From Parvularcula lutaonensis (GTDB taxonomy: Bacteria > Pseudomonadota > Alphaproteobacteria > Caulobacterales > Parvularculaceae): a stretch of 64,000 bases of DNA. The stretch covers positions 1,054,001 to 1,118,000 of the forward strand of contig NZ_BMXU01000001.1 of assembly GCF_014651915.1 (NCBI RefSeq). The letters run 5' to 3'. The translations under genes and the position numbers were made by a program. Positions 9,087-17,041 of this stretch are shown piece by piece (the first letter of the stretch is position 1; each line of letters begins with the position of its first letter). The notes beneath the pieces are model-generated. The model was not told the origin of the DNA. It saw nothing but the letters and a program-made list of their open reading frames with translations, and made no database searches.

Positions 9087-9863
9087 TCAGGCGTCCTTGA
9101 AGTTCGGCTCTCTCTTTTCGATGAACGCCTTCATGCCTTCTTTCTGGTCCTCGGTGGCGAAGACCGAGTAGAAAAGGCGACGCTCGAAAAGGACACCTTC
9201 GGCCAGGGTCGTTTCGAAGGCGCGGTTCACGGCTTCCTTGACCATCATGGAGACAGGGCGCGAGTAGCCCGCGATCTTCTTCGCGACCTCGATGGCCGTA
9301 TCCATCAGCTCGGCCTTCGGCACGACGCGGGAGACGAGGCCGCAGCGTTCGGCTTCCTCGGCCCCCATCATCCGGCCGGTCAGGCACATGTCCATGGCCT
9401 TTGACTTGCCGATGAACCTGGCCAGGCGCTGGGTGCCGCCTGCACCCGGGATGGCGCCGATGGTGATTTCCGGCTGGCCAAACTTGGCATTGTCCGCCGC
9501 GATGATGAAGTCGCACATCATCGCCAGCTCGCAACCGCCACCCAGGGCATAGCCCGCAACCGCCGCGATGACCGGCTTGCGGGTACGGGTGACCTGTTCC
9601 CAGTTCGAGGTGATGAAGTCTTCGAGATAGGCCTCGGTGGCCGTCTTGTCGGCCATTTCCTTGATGTCCGCACCTGCGGCGAACGCTTTCTCGGAGCCGG
9701 TGATGATGATGCAGCTGATCTTCGGATCCGCATCGGCAGCCTTCAGCGCGTCGGTCAGCTCGTTCATGAGTTCGTTATTGAACGCATTGAGCGCTTCGGG
9801 CCGTGACAGGCGGATGATCTGGACACGATCGTCGGTTTCGGTCTCTAGGCAGTTGTAAGCCAT
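9087..9863 (-). CDS. Enoyl-CoA hydratase (crotonase family)
   Basis: Soluble hydratase of short-chain trans-2-enoyl-CoA, a beta-oxidation step. The 258 residues match mitochondrial-type crotonase. The oxyanion segment [11 protein letters not shown] and both catalytic glutamates are visible: one in [11 protein letters not shown] and one in [19 protein letters not shown]. The ATG at 9863 ([10 protein letters not shown]) is preferred; an open frame upstream to 10022 is Arg/Ser-rich, unlike the family, and overlaps a strong hairpin. The gene stands alone on the minus strand. Confidence 0.94.
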   Translation of the reverse strand: MAYNCLETETDDRVQIIRLSRPEALNAFNNELMNELTDALKAADADPKISCIIITGSEKAFAAGADIKEMADKTATEAYLEDFITSNWEQVTRTRKPVIAAVAGYALGGGCELAMMCDFIIAADNAKFGQPEITIGAIPGAGGTQRLARFIGKSKAMDMCLTGRMMGAEEAERCGLVSRVVPKAELMDTAIEVAKKIAGYSRPVSMMVKEAVNRAFETTLAEGVLFERRLFYSVFATEDQKEGMKAFIEKREPNFKDA

Positions 9864-9898
9864 AGGAAATTCGCTCGTCTTTCTGCCGTCCACGGGAG

Positions 9899-9938
9899 CG
9901 GGACAAGAGGCCCCAATAGACCTCTCATTACTGTCCCG
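9899..9938. promoter_or_regulatory. Nested inverted repeat in the divergent ech / small-ORF spacer
   Basis: CGGGACA (9899-9905) pairs with TGTCCCG (9932-9938), and directly inside it AGAGG (9906-9910) pairs with CCTCT (9921-9925), giving a 12-bp stem with a 6-nt bulge on one side and a 10-nt loop. It lies 36 bp upstream of the enoyl-CoA hydratase start, in its likely leader. A second small stem, GCGGAC/GTCCGC, follows at 9951-9967. It could be an operator or an RNA structure; the sequence alone does not decide. Confidence 0.4.
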
Positions 9939-10042
9939 CAACAGCCGTGGGCGGACGCTTTGTCCGCATCTTCGGGGGTGACGGGAGGCGTGAGCGTCGC
10001 TATCTGCGCTGCTCAAGATCATTTCCTCGTTCGGAGATCCGC

Positions 10043-10174
10043 ATGTTTTCGATCCTCGCCGCGTCGTCCGGCAACTTCTTCAGCATTTTTGCTGCGCCGT
10101 CCCTGCAGGCGATCATTCTCTTTTTTGCAGCCTTCTTTGCGCTGAACGTCCTCGAGAAAGGCCGTTGGGACTGA
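10043..10174 (+). CDS. Small single-span membrane protein, 43 residues
   Basis: The ATG at 10043 follows a GGAG ribosome site (10033-10036), and the frame encodes 43 residues: a Ser/Ala/Phe-rich start, one hydrophobic helix ([17 protein letters not shown]) and a short charged end, EKGRWD. The stop is 10 bp before the start of the calcium/sodium antiporter gene, so the peptide is probably made from the same transcript and could be a small accessory subunit. I do not recognise a family. The longer frame from 9947 is Arg-rich and unlikely. Confidence 0.5.
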   Translation: MFSILAASSGNFFSIFAAPSLQAIILFFAAFFALNVLEKGRWD

Positions 10175-10184
10175 TCTTAGCTCC

Positions 10185-11138
10185 ATGATCGAAGCGATCC
10201 TTTTCCTGCTCCTCGGGCTGGTCATCCTGCTGGCCGCGGGTGAGAGCCTCGTGCGCGGGGCAGCCAGCCTTGCCAAGCTCGCCAACGTGCCACCGCTCGT
10301 CATCGGCCTGACGGTGGTTGCCTTCGGCACGTCGGCGCCCGAGCTCGTGGTCACGGTAAACGCCGTTCTGGGCGGCGCGGCAGGGATCGCGATGGGCAAC
10401 ATCGTCGGCTCGAATATCGCCAATGTGATGCTCGTGCTCGGCCTGCCTGCAATCCTGACTCCGATCTCGATGGCGGTGCCGCGGCTGCGTCGTCATGCCT
10501 TGGCGCTGATCCTCGCGACAGCCGTTTTTTGCGGGATGGTCTACTGGAACCGGGAGATCGCCCTGACCGAGGCGCTCGTCTTTGCTGGCGGCATGGTCCT
10601 TTATTTCGCCCTGATGGCCTATGAGGCCCGGACGGGAGAGGCGGACATCGCTCTCGAGGCCGAAGGGCTGGTCGAGGCGAGGCCTCATCTTGGAAAGACC
10701 CTCGCCCTCACCATCATCGGGCTCGTGGGCCTTCCGATCGGTGCGACGCTCCTGGTAAACCATGGTGAGCATCTGGCAAAGATGCTGGGCGTGCGCGACG
10801 AGATCATCGGCCTGACAGTCGTTGCCTTCGGCACGTCGCTGCCGGAGCTCGCCACCGTCCTCGCCGCCGCGATCCGGCGGGAGGCCAGCGTGTCCGCCGG
10901 CACGATTATCGGCTCCAACATCTTCAACATGCTGTTTGTCGGGGCAGCGGCAGGCTTCGCTGGGACCAGCCGGTTCAGCGATGAAGCCGTGACGTACGAC
11001 CTGCCCATGATGATCCTCGCGACGGCGCTTGTGGCGGTCCTGATCTTCACGCGTCGGAAGTTCGGCCGGATGCTCGGAATCTTCAGCCTCACGGTCTACG
11101 TTGCCTACATCGTGTTCCTGGGAACTGGCTCTGTCTGA
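10185..11138 (+). CDS. Calcium/sodium antiporter, CaCA superfamily (YrbG type)
   Basis: Inner-membrane exchanger of Ca2+ against Na+ or H+. The 317 residues contain about ten membrane helices in two inverted halves. The duplicated alpha repeats are clear: VAFGTSAPELVV...GSNIANVMLVLG in the first half and VAFGTSLPELATV...GSNIFNMLFVG in the second, both with the ion-binding Glu and Asn/Ser residues. The stop overlaps the next ATG (ATGA), so the exchanger is translated with the pterin cassette downstream, although a functional link is not obvious. Confidence 0.94.
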   Translation: MIEAILFLLLGLVILLAAGESLVRGAASLAKLANVPPLVIGLTVVAFGTSAPELVVTVNAVLGGAAGIAMGNIVGSNIANVMLVLGLPAILTPISMAVPRLRRHALALILATAVFCGMVYWNREIALTEALVFAGGMVLYFALMAYEARTGEADIALEAEGLVEARPHLGKTLALTIIGLVGLPIGATLLVNHGEHLAKMLGVRDEIIGLTVVAFGTSLPELATVLAAAIRREASVSAGTIIGSNIFNMLFVGAAAGFAGTSRFSDEAVTYDLPMMILATALVAVLIFTRRKFGRMLGIFSLTVYVAYIVFLGTGSV

Positions 11139-11875
11139 TGACTCGAACGGTGCTCGTGACTGGCGGCGGCAAGAGGCTCGGCCGCGTGATCGCGCTGACC
11201 TGCGCCAAGGTCGGCTGGCGCCCGGTCGTCCACTACAACACCTCCGCTGACGAAGCCGAAGAGGTCGCCAAGGAGACAGGCGGCGTTGCGATCGGCCATG
11301 ATCTCGCCCTCGACGGTGCAGGCCACGCGGTCATCGAGAAGGCTCGCCAAGCCGCGGGCTGCCGCATCGACGCGCTCGTCAATTCAGCATCGATCTTCCC
11401 CTTCGACGAGGCCCGCGACGCGACCGAGGACAGCCTTCTTGAGAACTTCCGGATCAACGCCATGGCGCCGATCATGCTGGCCCAGGCGTTTGCCCACCAG
11501 GCCGAAGACGGCGGGGTCGTGGTCAACATGCTCGACCAGAAGCTTTTCAACCTGAACCCGGACCATTTCAGTTACACCGTCTCGAAACAGGCCCTGCACG
11601 GCGCCACCATCACCATGGCCCAGGCCTTCGCGCCCAAGGTCCGGGTCGTTGGCGTCGCGCCCGGCTACAACCTCCCCTCGCCCGGCCAGGACGAGAAGAC
11701 ATTCGAACGCCTCGCCCCCACGGTCAACGTGTTGCACAAACGCCTGCAACCTGAGCAGGTGGCGGACACGGTGCTCTTCTGCATGCAGAACACATCGATC
11801 ACCGGGCAAGTCATCATCGCCGATAATGGCGAGCACCTCAAAGCGGCGGCGCGGGACGTCGCCTTCGCGGACTAA
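11138..11875 (+). CDS. SDR oxidoreductase, FolM/pteridine-reductase-like
   Basis: NAD(P)H-dependent short-chain dehydrogenase of 245 residues. The nucleotide-binding loop reads TGGGKRLG, the form with Arg typical of FolM (dihydromonapterin reductase) and protozoan pteridine reductases. The NNAG motif is replaced by VNSASIF, and the active-site pair is YTVSKQAL. The context strongly supports a pterin substrate, since a FolB-like aldolase/epimerase and a QueD-like protein follow within 6 bp and 0 bp. The role inferred is reduction of a dihydropterin to the tetrahydro form; the exact pterin is unknown. Confidence 0.82.
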   Translation: MTRTVLVTGGGKRLGRVIALTCAKVGWRPVVHYNTSADEAEEVAKETGGVAIGHDLALDGAGHAVIEKARQAAGCRIDALVNSASIFPFDEARDATEDSLLENFRINAMAPIMLAQAFAHQAEDGGVVVNMLDQKLFNLNPDHFSYTVSKQALHGATITMAQAFAPKVRVVGVAPGYNLPSPGQDEKTFERLAPTVNVLHKRLQPEQVADTVLFCMQNTSITGQVIIADNGEHLKAAARDVAFAD

Positions 11876-11880
11876 AGACC

Positions 11881-12264
11881 ATGCGCCTGCCCAACCTAGC
11901 CGAAGGCTACTATGCCGTCTTCCTCGAAGACCTCCGGGCCCACGTGAAGCTCGGTGTGCTCGAGCACGAAACTCGTCCGCAGGCGGTCAGTTTCCAGGTC
12001 GGCGCGATCGTCACCCGCGTCGGCAAGGGCGACGGCATCGAGGATGTCGTTGACTATGACCACCTCCGCCAGACCGTGCTCGACGTGACCGAGGGCGAGC
12101 ATTTCGGCCTGCAAGAATCACTCTGCGAGGCCATCATCAAGACGCTCCGGACACACGGCAATGTCCACGGCGTCGTGGTCGAGACCCGCAAACTCGCTGT
12201 CTACGACGATGCGCAAGCCGTCGGCTGCCGCATGGCCTCTATCGACCGGGAGGCGCTGCTTTAG
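11881..12264 (+). CDS. folB: Dihydroneopterin aldolase/epimerase-like protein (FolB/FolX family)
   Basis: A 127-residue T-fold enzyme acting on 7,8-dihydroneopterin or its triphosphate. The conserved N-terminal pattern VFLEDLRAHVKLGVLEHETRPQ includes the substrate-anchoring Glu. VDYDHLRQTVLDVTEGEHFGLQE and VVETRKLAVYDDAQAVG match the family, with Lys in the catalytic C-terminal position. FolB (aldolase) and FolX (epimerase) cannot be separated by eye; with a FolM-like reductase next door, a role in monapterin synthesis is as likely as folate synthesis. The start is 6 bp after the SDR stop and its own stop abuts the next ATG. Confidence 0.82.
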   Translation: MRLPNLAEGYYAVFLEDLRAHVKLGVLEHETRPQAVSFQVGAIVTRVGKGDGIEDVVDYDHLRQTVLDVTEGEHFGLQESLCEAIIKTLRTHGNVHGVVVETRKLAVYDDAQAVGCRMASIDREALL

Positions 12265-12630
12265 ATGTTCGAACAGCGTTACCGCTTCCACTTCGAAGCC
12301 GCCCACCAGCTTGGCGTCAATGTCGACACCAAGGACCACCCCTATGCCCATGTCCATGGCCACAGCTTCGAGGTGTTCCTGATCCTGCGCGGCAAGGAGC
12401 TTGGCCCGAAGGGCTGGCTCACCGATTTCGGCCGTGTGCGGAAGACGGCGGAGGAGATCCACGACCTCCTCGACCACCGCTACCTCAACGACATCGAAGG
12501 GCTGGAGGTCCCGACGCTCGAAAACATCGCGAAGTTTATCTTCGACAAAGCAAGCGCGTCACTCGAAAAGCTCGCAGCCGTCGAGGTCAACCGCCCGTCG
12601 CTCGGCGAACAGGTCCGCTACGAAGCGTAG
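12265..12630 (+). CDS. 6-pyruvoyl-tetrahydropterin synthase/QueD family protein lacking the catalytic cysteine
   Basis: A 121-residue T-fold protein with the family's zinc ligands His14, His31 and His33 (FEAAH and HVHGHSF) and the DH pair in LLDHRYLND. At position 27, where QueD and most bacterial homologues carry the catalytic Cys (CxxxHGH), the sequence has Tyr (HPYAHVHGH). The C-terminal pterin-anchoring Glu of the VxxxET strand is also not visible (VEVNRPSLGEQ). Ordinary 6-carboxytetrahydropterin synthase activity is therefore doubtful. Its place as the last gene of a pterin cassette suggests another reaction or a binding role with dihydroneopterin derivatives. Confidence 0.8.
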   Translation: MFEQRYRFHFEAAHQLGVNVDTKDHPYAHVHGHSFEVFLILRGKELGPKGWLTDFGRVRKTAEEIHDLLDHRYLNDIEGLEVPTLENIAKFIFDKASASLEKLAAVEVNRPSLGEQVRYEA

Positions 12631-12728
12631 CTGCTAACCCGAGGCCGCTCAACGTAGCCCAAGACTCACACGGCGCTTCGTACGGCTTCCCTGCCCGCTC
12701 TACGAGCCTCCCGGACTAATGGGGGAAC

Positions 12729-13511
12729 TTAGCTGAAGACCACGATCGTCTGCCGTGCCGCCGCCAGCGGCCGCCCGTCCCGCGCCCAGACGCCCATGTC
12801 CTGCGCGGACCATCCGTCCCCTGCCGAATTGGCATGGCTGTGGATGAGGTACCAGCCGTCCTGCGACGACAGGTCTTCGGACAGGATGTCGATGTGCCAG
12901 TTCACGGAACTCACCGGCGCAAAGGTCTTCATCAGCGGTGCTGCCGCCGGTGGGGTCAGGTCCCCGATCGCGACCAGCCCTTCCTCCGTGCCCCGTGCGG
13001 CCTCGTCGCGGTGGCGCGCCCACCACGTCATGTGATGCTCGTTCGTCCCCATGAACGGCAAGCCGCCAGCCGCCGGAGCGATCTCGAAATTGCTCAGGAA
13101 CTTGGGATGGAAAGGCGTTATCTCCATCCGCTCAAGACCCTCAGGACCCGGAACTTCGGGCATGGGCATGTCGGTCAGGGACACCGCACTCTCCCTGCCC
13201 GAGCCGTAGACCAGCGACCCCCGGCTTGCGATGCCCTTCTCCGCCGTCACGTCGAACTCGACGAAAGTCGTCGACTTGCCCTGCCGGAGGACCCGGCTCG
13301 TCGCGGTCACCGAGCCAGCGGCAGGCCCGATGAAAGCAACCTGCACGGAGCGAAGCGGCGGCAGGTCCGAGGTGCCCCGCCGTGCTGCCACCAAACCGAT
13401 CGCGGCGGTCAGTCCGCCGTAAGCGGTCCGGCCCTGCGCCCAGCTCTCCGGGATCTCGACCATGAGGTCACCCTCGGCCGCTTTGCCTTTCAGGAGATCG
13501 GAGAAAATCAT
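12729..13511 (-). CDS. Double-hotdog acyl-CoA thioesterase (TesB-like)
   Basis: A 260-residue thioesterase-superfamily protein built from two hotdog halves: residues about 8-105 ([20 protein letters not shown], then [21 protein letters not shown]) and about 140-260 ([36 protein letters not shown]). The C-terminal segment with Asp and Gln resembles the TesB active-site half. It should hydrolyse acyl-CoA of unknown chain length. The ATG at 13511 has the ribosome site GAAAGGG; the extra codons to 13547 are not needed. It diverges from engB with about 47 bp between starts. Confidence 0.85.
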   Translation of the reverse strand: MIFSDLLKGKAAEGDLMVEIPESWAQGRTAYGGLTAAIGLVAARRGTSDLPPLRSVQVAFIGPAAGSVTATSRVLRQGKSTTFVEFDVTAEKGIASRGSLVYGSGRESAVSLTDMPMPEVPGPEGLERMEITPFHPKFLSNFEIAPAAGGLPFMGTNEHHMTWWARHRDEAARGTEEGLVAIGDLTPPAAAPLMKTFAPVSSVNWHIDILSEDLSSQDGWYLIHSHANSAGDGWSAQDMGVWARDGRPLAAARQTIVVFS

Positions 13512-13558
13512 CACGCTACCCTTTCGCCTTCGCCCGCACGGTGCCAAAGCCCGCAGCC

Positions 13559-14182
13559 ATGAGTGCTCCTAGCGGCAAGATCTTCTCCGGCGAAGCGACC
13601 TTTATGCTCGGCGCCGTCAACATGGCGGGCCTGCCGCCGGCTGACCTCGGCGAATTCGCCTTCGCCGGACGGTCCAATGTCGGCAAGTCGTCGCTTCTCA
13701 ACGCGCTGATGAACCGCAAGGGCCTCGCGCGCACTTCCAACACCCCCGGCCGCACGCAGGAGGTCAACTTCTTTGACATTGGCGGAGAGTTCAGGCTGGT
13801 CGACCTGCCGGGCTATGGCTACGCCCGCGCCTCGCGGTCCAAGGTCGATGCGTGGACGCAGCTCATCTTCGACTACCTGCGCGGCCGTCCGAACCTCTTG
13901 CGCGTCTTCGTGCTGATCGATAGCCGCCATGGCATAAAGCCGGTGGATGAGGAAGGCATGGCCCTCCTCGACGAGGCGGCGGTCAGCTACCAGATCGTCC
14001 TGACGAAGCTCGACAAGATCAAGGAGACCAAGGCGGCGTTTCGCATCAATGAAGTGACCGAGCAGCTTGCCAAACGCCCTGCCGCCCACCCACGGGTCCT
14101 CGCCACGTCCTCGGAGAAAGGCATCGGCATCAAGGAGGTCCGGGGAGAGATGCTCGAGGCCCTGCGGAACTGGAACGGCTGA
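13559..14182 (+). CDS. engB: Ribosome-biogenesis GTPase EngB (YihA/YsxC)
   Basis: Essential small GTPase of the TrmE-Era-EngA family needed for large-subunit assembly. All G motifs are present: G1 [10 protein letters not shown]2 around [10 protein letters not shown]3 DLPGYG, G4 TKLDK and G5 ATSSEKG. The length of about 207 residues is normal. Both an ATG at 13559 and an in-frame GTG at 13541 could start the protein; neither has a good ribosome site, and I prefer the ATG. A strong intrinsic terminator follows 14 bp after the stop. Confidence 0.95.
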   Translation: MSAPSGKIFSGEATFMLGAVNMAGLPPADLGEFAFAGRSNVGKSSLLNALMNRKGLARTSNTPGRTQEVNFFDIGGEFRLVDLPGYGYARASRSKVDAWTQLIFDYLRGRPNLLRVFVLIDSRHGIKPVDEEGMALLDEAAVSYQIVLTKLDKIKETKAAFRINEVTEQLAKRPAAHPRVLATSSEKGIGIKEVRGEMLEALRNWNG

Positions 14183-14195
14183 GGCTCCCGGCAAC

Positions 14196-14234
14196 GAAAA
14201 AGGCCGCCCAGCGGGCGGCCTTCTCTGTTTTTTC
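14196..14234 (+). terminator. Intrinsic terminator after engB
   Basis: GGCCGCCC (14202-14209), a 3-nt AGC loop and GGGCGGCC (14213-14220) form a perfect 8-bp GC stem, extended by A-U pairs on both sides and followed by TTCTCTGTTTTTT. The A-run on the left makes it usable from both strands, so it may also end the minus-strand gene at 14244. Confidence 0.9.
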
Positions 14235-14243
14235 GAAACAGGA

Positions 14244-14750
14244 TCAGCGGAACTTCACCGACTGACGCGCGCCCACATCCGGCGTCTTCTCGTCAATCAA
14301 ATTCGCCTTGGCGATCTCCCAGCCGAACTTCACCGAGCTATCGGTCGAGCCCCAGACCGTTGCGGTCTCGAGGTCGAACTGCAGCAGCACCAGCGTCGGG
14401 TCGTCCTTTCCGCTCTCGTACCAAGCCGCGACAACGGGGTTCCAGAGCTGCTCGACCTTCTCTCGCACTGTGTTCTCGCGGATGTGACCCGTGGCGCAGG
14501 CATGGAAGTCATGGTTCTTGCCGACGACGCAGAAATGGGCGGTGTTGTGGCCGCTCCGGATTTCGGAGACGAGATCGCTGTCGCTCTTGGCGAAGATCCA
14601 GAGGGTGTTCGTTCCCTCTTCGCGAGTCGCAGCCATTGGCTGGGCGTGGAGCGACGAGCCCTCGAGGTAGAGCATGCCCGCGGGCACGTCATCGAGCTGT
14701 TCGAAGAACTGCTTGTCGGGGTGGTTCTTGGTCTCGTTCAGGTCAACCAT
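14244..14750 (-). CDS. General stress protein 26-like pyridoxamine 5'-phosphate oxidase-fold protein
   Basis: A 168-residue split-barrel flavin-fold protein of the stress protein 26 family. Visible features are FFEQLDDVPAGML at the N-terminus, LHAQPMAATREEGTNTLWIFAKSDS, the strand VVGKNHDFHACATGHI and NPVVAAWYESGKDDPTLVLLQ followed by ATVW near the end. Such proteins bind FMN, FAD or F420-like cofactors; the physiological substrate is unknown. GGAGG lies five bases before the second of two adjacent ATGs (14750), which I take as the start. An EcfG-type promoter motif lies just upstream, consistent with a stress role. Confidence 0.85.
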   Translation of the reverse strand: MVDLNETKNHPDKQFFEQLDDVPAGMLYLEGSSLHAQPMAATREEGTNTLWIFAKSDSDLVSEIRSGHNTAHFCVVGKNHDFHACATGHIRENTVREKVEQLWNPVVAAWYESGKDDPTLVLLQFDLETATVWGSTDSSVKFGWEIAKANLIDEKTPDVGARQSVKFR

Positions 14751-14777
14751 CATGTCCTCCAAATCGTTTGCCCCCCG

Positions 14778-14803
14778 AACAGGGAGGCGGCGGAGGCGGT
14801 TCC
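14778..14803 (-). promoter_or_regulatory. Candidate EcfG (general stress sigma) promoter for the stress protein 26-like gene
   Basis: On the minus strand GGAAC (14803-14799) is followed by a 17-nt spacer and TGTT (14781-14778). The alphaproteobacterial general stress sigma factor recognises GGAAC-N16/17-CGTT, so one base of the -10 differs. The predicted transcript would start near 14771 and carry the GGAGG ribosome site used for the start at 14750. Confidence 0.45.
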
Positions 14804-14815
14804 GGGCTGCGGCAG

Positions 14816-14840
14816 TGTAACCTGTCGCTGGGTCATCGAG
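14816..14840 (+). promoter_or_regulatory. Candidate SigF (ECF16-type) autoregulated promoter of the sigF operon
   Basis: TGTAACC (14816-14822) and CGAG (14837-14840), 14 bases apart, lie 33 bp before the sigF ATG. Caulobacter SigF promoters carry a GTAACC -35 and a CGAA-type -10, so the -35 matches fully and the -10 differs at one base. ECF sigma factors usually activate their own operons. Spacing and -10 need testing. Confidence 0.45.
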
Positions 14841-14872
14841 AACAAGGGCCCAGAGACACGGGGAGCACCGGC

Positions 14873-15457
14873 ATGACCGGCACGCCGCAACTGAGAGTGA
14901 TCGACGGGAAGACCGCATCGTCGCGTCCTGTCACCGACCTTTCCGGTCTCGGCCGGTTGATGGCCGAGGCCCAGGCTGGCGACAAGCGGGCCTATAACCA
15001 GGTCCTCAAAGCCTGCGACGCATGGCTGCGGGTCTTCCTCGCTCGCCGCGTCGCGCCGGAGTCGGTCGAAGACATCGCGCAGGAGGCCCTGATGGCTCTT
15101 CACCGCAAGCGCCACACCTACGACCCGGACAAGCCGTTCGCGCCGTGGTTCGTGGCCATCGCGCGCTACAAGTGGCTCGACCGGCTGCGCCAGCACTATC
15201 GCGCCGAAGAAGTCGAACTCGAGGACCAGGCCTCGGTCGGGGGCCATGAAAGCGCCGTGATGTCGAGGATCGTCCTCGAACGCCTCCTCGCCCACATTCC
15301 GGAGAACCAGGCCCAAGCCATCAGGCTTGCGAAGATCGACGGGTACGCCCTCGACGAGATCGCCCAGATGACCGGTCAGTCCCTGTCCTCGGTCAAGGTC
15401 AGAATTCACCGCGGCATGAAGCGGATGATGAAGAAGCTGGAAGAATCCCATGCGTGA
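14873..15457 (+). CDS. sigF: ECF RNA polymerase sigma factor, SigF-like
   Basis: A 194-residue sigma-70 family factor with region 2 at about 25-95 (AYNQVLKACDAWLRVFLARR, EDIAQEALMALHRKRHTYDP, PFAPWFVAIARYKWLDRLRQH) and region 4 at about 130-185 (IPENQAQAIRLAKIDGY, EIAQMTGQSLSSVKVRIHRG). The ATG at 14873 has GGGGAG at 14860. The next gene overlaps it by 8 bp and encodes a DUF1109/NrsF anti-sigma factor, which identifies the group: in Caulobacter SigF responds to heavy metals and oxidative stress. Here the operon continues into two patatin genes. Confidence 0.9.
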   Translation: MTGTPQLRVIDGKTASSRPVTDLSGLGRLMAEAQAGDKRAYNQVLKACDAWLRVFLARRVAPESVEDIAQEALMALHRKRHTYDPDKPFAPWFVAIARYKWLDRLRQHYRAEEVELEDQASVGGHESAVMSRIVLERLLAHIPENQAQAIRLAKIDGYALDEIAQMTGQSLSSVKVRIHRGMKRMMKKLEESHA

Positions 15458-16103
15458 GCATCAAACCTCAAGCAGCACCCAGTCGCTGATCGACGGCCTG
15501 ACCGAGAGCATGGCTCCGGTGGCGCGCCGCAACCCGCGCCGCGAAGCGCTCGTGCTAGGCGGCATCCTGTTCCTGCAGCTCGCGGGCACGATAGCCCTGA
15601 TGGGCACCAATGCCGTTGCGGTTTTCACGCATGATTTCTGGGGCTCTGCCGCGAAGGCTGTGATGTTTGCAGGCTTCGCCCTCGGTTTCGCGCTGCTCGC
15701 TTTCAGGAGCTTCGATCCCACCGCGCCGCGGCAGAAGAACCTCGCCATTGCCATGGCCGGCGCCCTTGTCGGGTTCGGTGTCCTGACACTCGACCGGAAT
15801 TTCGGTGGCGGTGCGCTCAATGTCCTTCGCCCGGCCAATGGTATCCAGTGCCTCATCAGCTCGATCAGCTTCGCCATCCCGATGTTCATTGCGCTGACCG
15901 TTTTCATGCGCGGCGCGGCACCGACCCAGCCAAGGATGACGGCCCTGTTCATCGGTATTGCATCCGGCGCTTGGGGCACCTTCATCTACGCCCTGCAATG
16001 CCCCTTCACCAATATCGGGTACCTTGCAGCCTGGTATGGCGGCGCCATCGCCATCACGACACTGGTCGCGGCAGTTCTCCTGCCGCGCCTTGCGCGTTGG
16101 TGA
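15450..16103 (+). CDS. nrsF: Anti-sigma factor NrsF (DUF1109), six-helix membrane protein
   Basis: A 217-residue inner-membrane protein with a 30-residue cytoplasmic N-terminus that should hold the sigma factor, then six hydrophobic helices. Two cysteines, Cys134 (NGIQCLIS) and Cys184 (ALQCPFTN), sit close to the positions of the two conserved NrsF cysteines reported to sense metals such as chromate and cadmium. The ATG overlaps the end of sigF, so the two are translated together in a fixed ratio. Release of SigF on thiol modification is inferred from the family. Confidence 0.9.
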   Translation: MREHQTSSSTQSLIDGLTESMAPVARRNPRREALVLGGILFLQLAGTIALMGTNAVAVFTHDFWGSAAKAVMFAGFALGFALLAFRSFDPTAPRQKNLAIAMAGALVGFGVLTLDRNFGGGALNVLRPANGIQCLISSISFAIPMFIALTVFMRGAAPTQPRMTALFIGIASGAWGTFIYALQCPFTNIGYLAAWYGGAIAITTLVAAVLLPRLARW

Positions 16104-16168
16104 CCTGGCCGCTGAGCAAGGCAACGCCCTGAGCGAACCGCCGCGCCTTGAGCGCTGTTCATGGTCCC

Positions 16169-17041
16169 ATGACGGTCGGGTGCACGAAGTTTCAGCAGCT
16201 TGTCCTTTCCGGTGGCGGCACGCGCTGCTACTGGCAGGGCGGCTTTCTGCACGCGGTCGGAAATGAGATCGGTCTTGGCAGCATTGAGCGCATCTCCGCG
16301 GTCAGCGGCGGCGCCCTGACCGCCTGCGGCCACGTCGCCCATATTGGCGAGCGCATTCTCGAGAAAACCCTCGAAGTCTTCGAGCGCGAGACCTCCAACC
16401 TCGATCCGTCGAGCGAAGAAGGCGGCCCCACCCCTCACGAAGAGGCGTACCGAGAGATAGTCGAGGCGGTTTTCGACGAGCCGGCCATCCGCTCGGTGGC
16501 GGAAGGCCCGGAGATCGAGATCGTCCTGACTGGCCTGCCGGAGAAACTATGGGACGAGCTTTCGATCGCCGCCACTTTCGGCCTCTATCTGGTGGACCGC
16601 CTTGCCAGGGGCTCGACGACCAAGACACTGACCAAGCTGGCCGGGATCGAGGAAGTCCGCGTCAGCGCGAGAAAGGCCGCGCGCGACGGTCGCCTCGTGG
16701 ATCTTGTCACCACCGCCGCCCGTATCCCGCCCGTGTTCGACGTCGATAGCTGGAACGGCCAGCACGTGATCGACGGCGGTTCGATCAGCGACGCTCCCTT
16801 TCCCAGCGAAGACAAAGGCAACAGCCTTATCCTTCTTGCCTCCGACTTCAGGCATGTTCCGCACAAGGAAGGCCGTATCTTCGTCATGCCTTCCCAGACA
16901 GTCCCCACCGACAAGATCGACTTCACCGATCCCACGGAGGTCCGCGACGCCTGGGATCTCGGGCAGAAGGACGGCTTGGCCTTTCTCGAGGCATGGAGGA
17001 TGGGACCCATGGACTGGCAAAAGGTCTACACACCCTCATGA
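16169..17041 (+). CDS. Patatin-like phospholipase
   Basis: A 290-residue patatin-family acyl hydrolase. The glycine-rich oxyanion loop is LSGGGTRCYWQGG (13-25), the nucleophile Ser46 lies in SAVSGGALT (a GxSxG variant with Ala first) and the catalytic Asp202 is in the DGG motif VIDGGSISDAP. There is no signal peptide, so it should act in the cytoplasm or at the inner membrane. It lies 65 bp after nrsF on the same strand and overlaps the next, paralogous gene as ATGA. The start is uncertain: ATG at 16169 or TTG at 16148, neither with a clear ribosome site. Confidence 0.87.
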   Translation: MTVGCTKFQQLVLSGGGTRCYWQGGFLHAVGNEIGLGSIERISAVSGGALTACGHVAHIGERILEKTLEVFERETSNLDPSSEEGGPTPHEEAYREIVEAVFDEPAIRSVAEGPEIEIVLTGLPEKLWDELSIAATFGLYLVDRLARGSTTKTLTKLAGIEEVRVSARKAARDGRLVDLVTTAARIPPVFDVDSWNGQHVIDGGSISDAPFPSEDKGNSLILLASDFRHVPHKEGRIFVMPSQTVPTDKIDFTDPTEVRDAWDLGQKDGLAFLEAWRMGPMDWQKVYTPS

